Source: GCA-2731375 sp002731375 (GTDB taxonomy: Bacteria; Pseudomonadota; Alphaproteobacteria; GCA-2731375). From it: a stretch of DNA of 64,000 bases. The stretch's first letter is position 1. Each line of letters starts with the position of its first letter. The position numbers were made by a program, and so were the translations under genes. The DNA lies in contig JASMDX010000029.1 in assembly GCA_030752605.1 (NCBI GenBank), forward strand, positions 1-64,000. Direction: 5' to 3'. Positions 53,862 through 61,519 of the stretch are shown piece by piece. The notes below the pieces were generated by a model. That model did not search any database. It was not told the origin of the DNA and saw only the letters and a program-made list of their open reading frames with translations.

Positions 53862-54815
53862 ATGGCGACGCTTATCACGGGTGGTGCGGGATTCGTCGGG
53901 CTGGAAGTGGCGCGGCAGCTGCTGGACGCAGGCGAGACCGAGATCACCGTGTTCAGCCGCAACCCATCCCCAGCGCGATTGGGGGATTTGGCCGGCCGGG
54001 TAACCGCCATCGCCGGCGATGTCGGCAACTATTCCCACGTCCTGGATGTGGTCAAGGCCAGCAAGGCGGAGGTAATTTATCATCTCGGTGCCATGTTGTC
54101 CGTGCCCTCAGACGCGAACCCGGCCAGTGCCATCCAGACCAATGCCATGGGTACCTTTTATGTGCTTGAGGCCGCCAAGTTGTTTGATGTGCGTCAGGTA
54201 ATCTTTTCCAGCTCCATCGGCACCTATGGTTATGATATCGAGGGCGGTGAGTTAACCGACACGGCCCTGCAGCGCCCGTCGCTATTCTATGGTGCGACCA
54301 AAGCGTTCGGCGAACATATGGGGCTGGTCTTCAAGCGTAAATACGGCCTGGATTTTCGTGGTATCCGCTACCCTTCCGTGATTGGGCCGGGGGTGACAAC
54401 GCCGGGCATGTCGCAATATACCTCCTGGATGATTGAGGAAAGCGCCAAGGGCAATCCCTTCACGGTTTGGACCAAACCGGAGACCAAGGTTCCGGTGATG
54501 TATATAGCCGAGGCCGCCACCGCCACGGTGCAACTGGCCCAGGCGCCGTTGGAAAACATCAAAATGGTCAACTACCTAGTTGATGGCGCCAAACCCACGC
54601 CCAACGCGGGAGAAATCGCCGATGCAGTGCGGGCCAGGATTCCCAGTGCCCGGATCGATTTTGTGCCCGATCCATCGAAGCCCATGTTGCATGGCCGCTT
54701 GCAAACCATCGACGATAGCTGCGCGCGGGAGGAATGGGGCTGGAAACCAACCCATGATCTGCCCCGTATGATTGACGATTTTTTGGCGGAATTATCCAGG
54801 ACCGTCACAACTTAG
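53862..54815 (+). CDS. NAD-dependent epimerase/dehydratase (extended SDR)
   Basis: A 317-residue extended SDR with TGGAGFVGLEVA (TGxxGxxG), catalytic Ser/Thr in FSSSIGTYG, and Y-x-x-x-K in YGATKAFGE. RGIRYPSVIGPG follows. It resembles L-threonine dehydrogenase-like and nucleotide-sugar epimerase groups, but no sugar genes are adjacent; oxidation or reduction of a hydroxy-acyl intermediate is possible. An AAGGAGTAAGG site lies before the ATG. Confidence 0.85.
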   Translation: MATLITGGAGFVGLEVARQLLDAGETEITVFSRNPSPARLGDLAGRVTAIAGDVGNYSHVLDVVKASKAEVIYHLGAMLSVPSDANPASAIQTNAMGTFYVLEAAKLFDVRQVIFSSSIGTYGYDIEGGELTDTALQRPSLFYGATKAFGEHMGLVFKRKYGLDFRGIRYPSVIGPGVTTPGMSQYTSWMIEESAKGNPFTVWTKPETKVPVMYIAEAATATVQLAQAPLENIKMVNYLVDGAKPTPNAGEIADAVRARIPSARIDFVPDPSKPMLHGRLQTIDDSCAREEWGWKPTHDLPRMIDDFLAELSRTVTT

Positions 54816-54827
54816 TGAGAAACCGCC

Positions 54828-55973
54828 ATGCATGATCCCATTCATCTGACCGAAGAGTTGCGTTTGCTACGCGATCAGCTGCGACGTTTCATGGCCGAGG
54901 AAGTCGTGCCCCATGGCGAGACATGGGAGGTTGATGGCATGGTGCCCCGGGATGTGCTGCGGCGCATGGGCGCGCTGGGTTTTCTGGCCATGCGCCATCC
55001 GGAGGAACATGGCGGTGCGGGACTGGGTGCCATGGCCTCGTTGATTTTGTCCGAGGAACTTGGCCGCGCCACTTTTGGCGGCTTTTCCGCCACGGTGCTG
55101 GTGCACACCGACATGGCCTCGCCCCATCTGGCCCGCTATGGCAACGCGGCGCAAAAAGCCAGGTATCTGCCTGCCATCTGCCGAGGCGAGAGCATTACTG
55201 CCGTTGCGGTGACCGAACCGGGCGCGGGCTCGGACGTGGCGGGCCTCTCGACCCGCGCCGTGCGTGACCGTGCTGACTATGTCCTCAATGGCGCCAAGAT
55301 GTTCATCACCAACGGTGTGCATGGCGATCTGTTCTTCGTCGCCGCCCGCACTGATCCCGGCGTCAAGGGCAGCCGGGGCATTTCGATCTTCATCGTCGAA
55401 AAAGGCACGCCGGGCTTTTCCGTCAGCCGGCGGCTGGACAAGCACGGCTGGCGCTGCTCGGACACCGCTGAGCTGGTTTTCGATGATTGCCGTGTCCCCG
55501 CTGAAAATCTGTTGGGTGAAGAGAACAAAGGCTTCTACGCCATCATGGACAATTTCCAGAACGAACGCCTGGTGCTGTCCGGCATGGCCATTGGCGAAGC
55601 CGCCAAGGCGCTGGAGATCACCTTGGACTACCTGAAGGAGCGCACGGCCTTTGATGCCAAGCTATGGGATAAACAAGCCATTCGGCAGCGCTTGGCCATG
55701 CTGGCGGCCCAGGTCGAGGCGGCCCGGCAACTGGCCTATCATGTGGCCTGGCTAGACGAGCAGGGCGAAGACTGCGTCGCCGAAGTTTCCATGCTGAAGG
55801 CCATGTCGGCGGAGGTCGCCAACCGGACGCTCTATGACTGTGTGCAGTTTCATGGCGGCATGGGTTATATGCGCGAGAGCACCATCGAGCGCATGTCACG
55901 GGATGCCCGCCTGCTGCCCATCGGCGGCGGCGCGACGGAAGTCATGTTGGAGGAAGTCGCCAAAAGGCTATAG
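54828..55973 (+). CDS. Acyl-CoA dehydrogenase
   Basis: A 381-residue FAD-dependent acyl-CoA dehydrogenase. The signatures are complete: AVTEPGAGSDVAGLSTRA (signature 1), KMFITNG, DKHGWRCSDTAELVFDDCRVP, and QFHGGMGYMRESTIERMSRDARL (signature 2, FAD-contacting). The catalytic base position is not assigned from sequence alone. Chain-length preference cannot be read. Directly follows the epimerase gene (12 bases) and precedes the SDR, in line with a beta-oxidation-like pathway after the CoA ligase. Confidence 0.92.
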   Translation: MHDPIHLTEELRLLRDQLRRFMAEEVVPHGETWEVDGMVPRDVLRRMGALGFLAMRHPEEHGGAGLGAMASLILSEELGRATFGGFSATVLVHTDMASPHLARYGNAAQKARYLPAICRGESITAVAVTEPGAGSDVAGLSTRAVRDRADYVLNGAKMFITNGVHGDLFFVAARTDPGVKGSRGISIFIVEKGTPGFSVSRRLDKHGWRCSDTAELVFDDCRVPAENLLGEENKGFYAIMDNFQNERLVLSGMAIGEAAKALEITLDYLKERTAFDAKLWDKQAIRQRLAMLAAQVEAARQLAYHVAWLDEQGEDCVAEVSMLKAMSAEVANRTLYDCVQFHGGMGYMRESTIERMSRDARLLPIGGGATEVMLEEVAKRL

Positions 55974-56003
55974 TACATTGGCGCTAAAATCCGGCGTGAA
56001 TGA

Positions 56004-56909
56004 TTGCAAGAGGCTGTTATGAGTGATGCGGACACCCCAGAGACGGCAAGCCCGGAACCCAGCTTTGGCTGGACCGACGAAGAACTTTTGGCGCGACCAT
56101 TGGTCTTTCGCCCGGATCTCTTTGCGGGCAAGGTAGCCCTGGTAACAGGCGGCGGCAGCGGTCTGGGCAAGGCCATCGCCTATGCTTTTGCCCGCCTGGG
56201 CGGGACGCTGGTGCTGTGCGGCCGCAATCCCGACCGCCTGGCCAATGCCAAGGCCCATATTGAAAATCTGGGCGGGCGCTGTGATACCTATCAGCTGACC
56301 ATCCGCGACCCGGACGAGGTCAACGCCATGATCGCCGATGTCTTCGAGAATCATGGCCAGCTCGATGTCCTAGTCAATAACGCTGGCGGGCAATTCCCTC
56401 TGCCCGCCCTGGACATCACGCCCAAGGGTTGGAACGCAGTGGTCGATACCAATCTGAACGGCACCTGGTACATGATGCAGGCCGCCGCCCTGCAATGGCG
56501 CGATCGCGAACAGCCAGGCTCGATCATCAATATCGTCGCCGATATTTGGCGTGGCCTGACCGACATGGCCCATAGTTGCGCGGCCCGCGCCGGGGTAATT
56601 TATCTCTCCAAAACCGTGGCCGTGGAGTGGGCGCCACTGAACATTCGCGTCAACTGCGTCGCGCCCGGCTGTTGCGAAACCGAGGCGTTTTCGCTGTATC
56701 CGCCTGATGCGGCGGTGCGTTATGAAGTCTCGAACCCCATGCTGCATTCCGGCGATGCCATGGATATCGCCGAGGCGGTGGTTTATATGGCGGCGCCGTC
56801 GGGCAAGTTCATCACCGGCGAAGTTCTCACCGTAGATGGCGGACAGCAGATGTGGGGCGATGTCTGGCCCTATTACAAGCCCGAATGGACCAAGGTCGAC
56901 ACGAAATAA
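56004..56909 (+). CDS. SDR oxidoreductase, dienoyl-CoA reductase/Atu type
   Basis: A 301-residue SDR with a 30-residue N-terminal extension. TGGGSGLGKAIA and NNAGGQFPLPA bind NADP. In place of Y-x-x-x-K the sequence reads AHSCAARAGVIYLSK, the variant seen in 2,4-dienoyl-CoA reductases (peroxisomal/DECR type) and citronellol-pathway SDRs, where the Tyr is absent and Lys comes later. It would act on an enoyl- or dienoyl-CoA from the acyl-CoA dehydrogenase step. The C terminus TGEVLTVDGGQQMWGD is conserved. Confidence 0.86.
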   Translation: MQEAVMSDADTPETASPEPSFGWTDEELLARPLVFRPDLFAGKVALVTGGGSGLGKAIAYAFARLGGTLVLCGRNPDRLANAKAHIENLGGRCDTYQLTIRDPDEVNAMIADVFENHGQLDVLVNNAGGQFPLPALDITPKGWNAVVDTNLNGTWYMMQAAALQWRDREQPGSIINIVADIWRGLTDMAHSCAARAGVIYLSKTVAVEWAPLNIRVNCVAPGCCETEAFSLYPPDAAVRYEVSNPMLHSGDAMDIAEAVVYMAAPSGKFITGEVLTVDGGQQMWGDVWPYYKPEWTKVDTK

Positions 56910-56969
56910 GGCCACGAAGAATAGAGACGTTATTGAAGTTAATCAGCAGCACAGGCAGAGGAAACAATC

Positions 56970-58079
56970 ATGGCGAAGAACATCAGGGTCGGAATTGTCG
57001 GTGCCACCGTTACACCAGGCGGCAGCGGCTGGGGTGCCAACGCTCATGTGCCGGCATTACAAGCATTGTCCGGCTATGAACTAAAGGCCGTTTGTACCGC
57101 TCACGAGGAGACCGCGAGAGCCTCTGCCGAGAAATTTGGTGCCGAATTGGCATTTCACGACATGAATGAGATGGTCACGCACCCCGACGTTGACCTGATC
57201 GCGGTTGTTGTCCGCGTGCCGTTGCACAAACAGCTAGTAATGGCCGCCATTGAGGCTAACAAGCCCGTGTGCTGCGAGTGGCCTCTGGGGGCCCATCTAG
57301 CCGAAGCGGCCGAGATGGCTGACGCCGCCAAAGCGGCTGGCTTGCCAACCTTGGTTGGCCTACAGGCGCAAAGCGACCCAGCCGTGATGTATGCCCGCGA
57401 CCTGGTTGCCAACGACGAAATCGGCGAGATCGTAACCGTTAACCTGAGCGTGATGGTCGGTGCGATCACCAAGCGCGGGGACGGCCGCATCTGGCAGGGC
57501 ATTCGCGCCAATGGCGCCAACCCCATGACCATTCCGGGCGGACACTCCATTGATGCCTTGTGTTACATCCTCGGCGAGTTCGCCGAAGTCAGCGCACGGG
57601 TAACAACACGCATCGATATGTGGAAGCACGCCGTATCGGGGGAAGACTTTCTCGTGGATGCGCCGGACACCGTCTCTGCCGCGGGCGTGCTCAAAAGCGG
57701 CGCTGAAGTATCCTACCAATTGGCCAGCGTGCCTTACAATGCGAGTGGCACCCGCATGGAGATTTATGGCCGCAAGGGGACCCTGGTGCTAACTTCCAAT
57801 TCCGTCAACATTGGACCTAGCCGGCTCCACCTCGCCATCGGCGAGGAGAATATGGCGGAGATACCTCCGCCTGATAGCTACCGGCTTATTCCGGCGGATA
57901 TGGCTGCCGGCCCAGGGAGAAACGTCGCGCAGGCTTACGCCCGCTTTGCCAAGGCAATGCAATCGGGGCAGTCAGGGACAGCAGATGCACCTAATTTCAA
58001 CGATGCAGTTGGCCGGCATGCGCTGATTGACGCCATGGAACGTTCTCATGGGGAAAGCAAAATCATCAGGTTGGCCTAG
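56970..58079 (+). CDS. Gfo/Idh/MocA family protein, Gal80-like (EWP motif)
   Basis: A 369-residue protein with an N-terminal Rossmann fold (GIVGATVTPGGSGWGANAHV, an expanded glycine loop) and an alpha/beta C-terminal domain (about 130-340; GGHSIDALCYILGEFAEVSA). The motif that carries the catalytic Lys in most dehydrogenases of the family, EKP, is EWP here (CEWPLGAHLAEA). The same EWPLG is found in yeast Gal80 and relatives that bind NAD(P) without catalysis. It may thus be a sensor or a divergent enzyme. Preceded by a 60-base gap after the SDR, likely in the same transcript. Confidence 0.85.
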   Translation: MAKNIRVGIVGATVTPGGSGWGANAHVPALQALSGYELKAVCTAHEETARASAEKFGAELAFHDMNEMVTHPDVDLIAVVVRVPLHKQLVMAAIEANKPVCCEWPLGAHLAEAAEMADAAKAAGLPTLVGLQAQSDPAVMYARDLVANDEIGEIVTVNLSVMVGAITKRGDGRIWQGIRANGANPMTIPGGHSIDALCYILGEFAEVSARVTTRIDMWKHAVSGEDFLVDAPDTVSAAGVLKSGAEVSYQLASVPYNASGTRMEIYGRKGTLVLTSNSVNIGPSRLHLAIGEENMAEIPPPDSYRLIPADMAAGPGRNVAQAYARFAKAMQSGQSGTADAPNFNDAVGRHALIDAMERSHGESKIIRLA

Positions 58080-58194
58080 GCCTGAGCGGGGACGGGATGG
58101 TCTCAATTTCTTGCGAGGCCACTTCGTGATGGATACGCGCAAGGCGCTGCCTTGCGAGGTCTGGTAATCCGAATAATTGTCGCGCCGGGGTACG

Positions 58195-60495
58195 TCATAT
58201 AAACGGCGCCGCCCGTTTGACTAGGTCTGACAGGTTTGCTTCCTTTGGATTGCGCGGCTTGCCGGGATGAATGATCGAGACCTGACAGGTCTCGGCGGCT
58301 TCCACCATGTCCTTGAAGCTGCCCCCGTCAATGTCCAGGATATAGGCCTGTTGGTTGTCGTTGTAGGCGAACAGCTGATTGTTGAGCTCGGTGCATTCGT
58401 TGCAAGTAGTGCAGCGCGGGGTCTCGATCCAGGCTACGTCCGGATCGGGTGCCGGTGCTTCCGGGGCCTCGGCTTCCACTGCGCCCGCCACGGCCTCTAC
58501 CGCCGCGACGGCAGCGGGCGCCGGGGCGGCAGCGGGTGCCGGCGTGGCGGCTGCCGCTGCCGGCGCCGGGGCTGCGCTGGCAGCAGCGGCAGCCTGAGCC
58601 CTCAATTCATCCAGTTCGCGCTGCTTTTCCTCGTCCCAACGCTGGCGTTCGGTTTCCAACAGGCGCGCGGCATGGGAATTGTGCACGCCGCCCAGTTCCT
58701 GCAACGCGTGCCAGTTTTCGACGCAGCGCTCCGCCGCCCGGATCACCGGCTCGCCGACCACGATCTTGCGCAACACATTATCACCGTCGATCATCAATAC
58801 ATAAGGCACGTTGTCGCGCCGCCCCTCCGCCTTGCGCCGCAGGTATTCTCCGACCGGCATCAGGCCTTTGTCACTACTACCATTGCCCACGCCGGTCAGA
58901 TGCTTGGCGTAGCGCCCATCGGCGGCAACGAAATCGACAAAGGTGAAGTTGAGCTTTTCCTCGACCCGCTCATGGTGCTCCAATTCGTAGGTGAGCTCGT
59001 GCTCGGGCCAGTCGGTCTCAGCCTGGGGATTGCTGGCGACAGAGAAACGCGATGCCCAGTCGGGCCCAGCCCCCGGATCGAAAGTAAAGGCAGGAAAGCC
59101 TCGACTCTCGGCGGCGGCGGCGGCTGTAAGATAAGGGGCGCGTGAGCCGTTCGCGCCAGCATCACCGGAGAAAATACTGAATAGCGCCGGTCCGGCATAG
59201 TCCAAGCCCTTCATGATCCGGTTACGCAGGCGGAAAATGCCGGCGGTGGTGGTTTGCAGGACATAGGCGCTATTGATACCAACCGCCATGTTGGCGATAT
59301 GCAGGTTATTGCCGCGCATGGCGATTTGTCCCGGCGTAACGCCATCTTCGCCCAGCAGATCGTCGGTCTGAACCAGCACCTTGACCGGCAGACCAGATGA
59401 CAACAGTTCGGCCGCCCTGGCCCGTTCTATCACAACGCCATCGGTATCGCCGTCGGGCAGCAACACCAAATAGGAAGGAAATTGGGCCAGATCGTCCGGC
59501 CGCAGAGAGGTCTGGTCGAAGGCCTCGAAATAGTGCACATGCCGGGCGGGCTTGAAGCGATTCTCCATTTCCAGTTCGGCGACCGACAGCGCCTTGGCCA
59601 AGGCGACGAGCTCGGGCAGCCGTTCCTCAAACGCCGCCTTAGCCGCGGCGCAGCCCTGGAACACGAAGTCATAAGGCGCTTCCGCGTTGCTCTCGCGAAG
59701 CAATTCCGAAGCCGGTACGAAGCGCTGCGTCTGTAAAACCTTGAGGGTAGCGTGCAGACGCAGGCGCCGATCCTCCGGCAGGCTGGCATCCGACGCCGTC
59801 CGCGGCAGAATATTCGAGAGAGCGTCGAAGTCAAAGGCAGCCTCGTACGAACCGCGCAGGGCACCCTTAAGCTGCGCCGCGCTGCGCCCTGTCTCGGATT
59901 TGGCGAAATCAGCGCCTAGAATACCCTCCAGCCCGAGTATAAGTTTGTCCAGACGATGGCGCAGGCTTTGGTTTTTCCGCCGCTGTCCGGTCTGCCAAAG
60001 ATGGCGCAGCACCTTGCCAGGCGTGGCACCGTCGCAATCGATCACCTCGCCATCGGCCACCAGGGCCGCCTCGGCCTGGGCGAGAACATTCTGCAAATCC
60101 TCGCCAACCGTATCGTCGGCGCCGGCCAGCATGCGGTCACCGGCCTGCTGCCACAGCTTCGCCAAGGTGCCCTGGGCACCGCCAGCCACGGCTGACCTGA
60201 TCCCATGCTCCAGGCTGAGTAGCTGTTTCCGCGCAAACTCACCTTCAATGCCCTGGGGAGCGATGCCATTCAGAACATCATCGACAATGCTTGACAAGGT
60301 GCGGACGGCGCCTTCGCCGTCGCTATTGTCGGCCAGCACCAGCGGGTAGTCGTACCGCAAACCGGTCAAATCACCATATCCCGCAAATAGCGCCGGGCGC
60401 ATATCTAGCTCGGCGACATCCGTCAGGTGGCCACCCGACCGGTCGCCGGTGAGATGAAAGGCGACTAGCTCTACATGGTTGAGTTCTGCATTCAT
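58195..60495 (-). CDS. Large ferredoxin fusion linked to 2-oxoacid:ferredoxin oxidoreductase
   Basis: A 766-residue protein. Residues 1-390 have no recognised domain. Residues about 395-495 resemble the end of the TPP domain of pyruvate:ferredoxin oxidoreductase (NLHIANMAVGINSAYVLQ, GPALFSIFS, AAESRGFPAFTFDPGAGPDW, FSVASNPQAETDWP) but have no TPP-binding GDG motif. A helical charged segment (609-633) leads to an Ala/Pro-rich linker (634-690). The C-terminal ferredoxin domain (691-750) has Cys695, Cys698, Cys701 and Cys737 for one [4Fe-4S] cluster. The start at 60495 has AGGAG at good spacing. Downstream of korAB, it is probably the electron acceptor or a docking subunit. Confidence 0.82.
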   Translation of the reverse strand: MNAELNHVELVAFHLTGDRSGGHLTDVAELDMRPALFAGYGDLTGLRYDYPLVLADNSDGEGAVRTLSSIVDDVLNGIAPQGIEGEFARKQLLSLEHGIRSAVAGGAQGTLAKLWQQAGDRMLAGADDTVGEDLQNVLAQAEAALVADGEVIDCDGATPGKVLRHLWQTGQRRKNQSLRHRLDKLILGLEGILGADFAKSETGRSAAQLKGALRGSYEAAFDFDALSNILPRTASDASLPEDRRLRLHATLKVLQTQRFVPASELLRESNAEAPYDFVFQGCAAAKAAFEERLPELVALAKALSVAELEMENRFKPARHVHYFEAFDQTSLRPDDLAQFPSYLVLLPDGDTDGVVIERARAAELLSSGLPVKVLVQTDDLLGEDGVTPGQIAMRGNNLHIANMAVGINSAYVLQTTTAGIFRLRNRIMKGLDYAGPALFSIFSGDAGANGSRAPYLTAAAAAESRGFPAFTFDPGAGPDWASRFSVASNPQAETDWPEHELTYELEHHERVEEKLNFTFVDFVAADGRYAKHLTGVGNGSSDKGLMPVGEYLRRKAEGRRDNVPYVLMIDGDNVLRKIVVGEPVIRAAERCVENWHALQELGGVHNSHAARLLETERQRWDEEKQRELDELRAQAAAAASAAPAPAAAAATPAPAAAPAPAAVAAVEAVAGAVEAEAPEAPAPDPDVAWIETPRCTTCNECTELNNQLFAYNDNQQAYILDIDGGSFKDMVEAAETCQVSIIHPGKPRNPKEANLSDLVKRAAPFI

Positions 60496-60529
60496 TGTTT
60501 GGCCGCTCCTTGTCCGACGGCGAAAGCTC

Positions 60530-61504
60530 TCAGGCGTCGGGCCAAATTGTGTATTTGTCGAATTCACTGTTCAGCGCCTGCTCGATGGTATCGGCAGTAA
60601 ACAACTCGTTCGGGTCGCGAATGTCGTCATACCGGGGCGTTGCCGGGTCGTGATATAGGATGCCGACCGGGGCATCATCGGTCATCGCGGCGATCTCCCT
60701 GGCCCGGTCCAGGTTCAGGGGGTCATGTTCCTCCCGGTTATTGTAAACGCCGGTCAGGCTATCGGGGATCCGCATGCCGTTTTCGTGATGAAGCATCAGG
60801 GTCCTGGCCGGATTGTTCATCCATTCATCGAACATCGTCGGCACGTACTCGGGACAGCGTTGCAGGATGCGCACGAAGGAAAACCCCTTGTGGCGGAAGG
60901 CGGCCGAAATGATGTCGTAGAGGATTTCGGGGATCCAGTCGGCGGCCTGGGCGACGAACGAGGCGTTAGTGATGCCCAAGGTGACACTCAGCGGGTTGAG
61001 CGGCTCGAGATAGCTGCCGTGCGGTGTGGTATTGGAGTTAAAGCCGCGCGGCGAGGTCGGCGAAACCTGCTTCTTGGTCAGGCCGTAGAGCTGGTTGTCG
61101 TGCATCAACACGGTCATGTTCATATTGTAGCGGATGGCATGGATCCAATGGGCCGTGCCGATGGAACAACAGTCGCCATCGCCGGTATTGACGAAGACGT
61201 TGAGGTCCGGCCGAGCCATCTTCACACCCTCGGCAATCGGCAGGGCGCGGCCATGCAGGCCGTGGAAACCGTAGGTGTTCATATAATGCGGAAAGCGGCT
61301 GGAACAGCCGATGCCCGAGACGAACACGGTTTTCTCCGGCAGCAATTCTTCGTCCCGGCACAGGCGTTGCAACGCCGTCAGGATCGCGTTGTTGCCGCAG
61401 CCGGTGCACCAGCGCGGTTGGTTGGACTGAAAATCCTCGATGGTAAAATTCTCATCGTTCGACCTCAGCAGTCGTTCGGTAACGGGTGTGGGCATATCAG
61501 CCAC
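60530..61504 (-). CDS. korB: 2-oxoacid:ferredoxin oxidoreductase beta subunit
   Basis: A 324-residue TPP subunit. The N-terminal Cys33/Cys36 in RWCTGCGNNA and Cys67 in GIGCSSR contribute to the [4Fe-4S] cluster. The TPP motif is GDGDCCSIG, followed by the conserved DNQLYGLTKKQVSPTSPRG (Gly-Leu-Thr-Lys loop). The GLTK form is typical of 2-oxoglutarate or 2-oxoacid enzymes. With KorA it converts a 2-oxoacid and CoA to acyl-CoA, CO2 and reduced ferredoxin, or fixes CO2 in reverse. 15 bases after the korA stop. Confidence 0.92.
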   Translation of the reverse strand: MADMPTPVTERLLRSNDENFTIEDFQSNQPRWCTGCGNNAILTALQRLCRDEELLPEKTVFVSGIGCSSRFPHYMNTYGFHGLHGRALPIAEGVKMARPDLNVFVNTGDGDCCSIGTAHWIHAIRYNMNMTVLMHDNQLYGLTKKQVSPTSPRGFNSNTTPHGSYLEPLNPLSVTLGITNASFVAQAADWIPEILYDIISAAFRHKGFSFVRILQRCPEYVPTMFDEWMNNPARTLMLHHENGMRIPDSLTGVYNNREEHDPLNLDRAREIAAMTDDAPVGILYHDPATPRYDDIRDPNELFTADTIEQALNSEFDKYTIWPDA

Positions 61505-61519
61505 CTTTTCTACTTGCGT

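Noticed and set aside
58449..58620. GC-rich, repeat-like stretch of GCC/GGC units
   Set aside because: It encodes the Ala/Pro linker of the ferredoxin fusion; not a separate repeat element.
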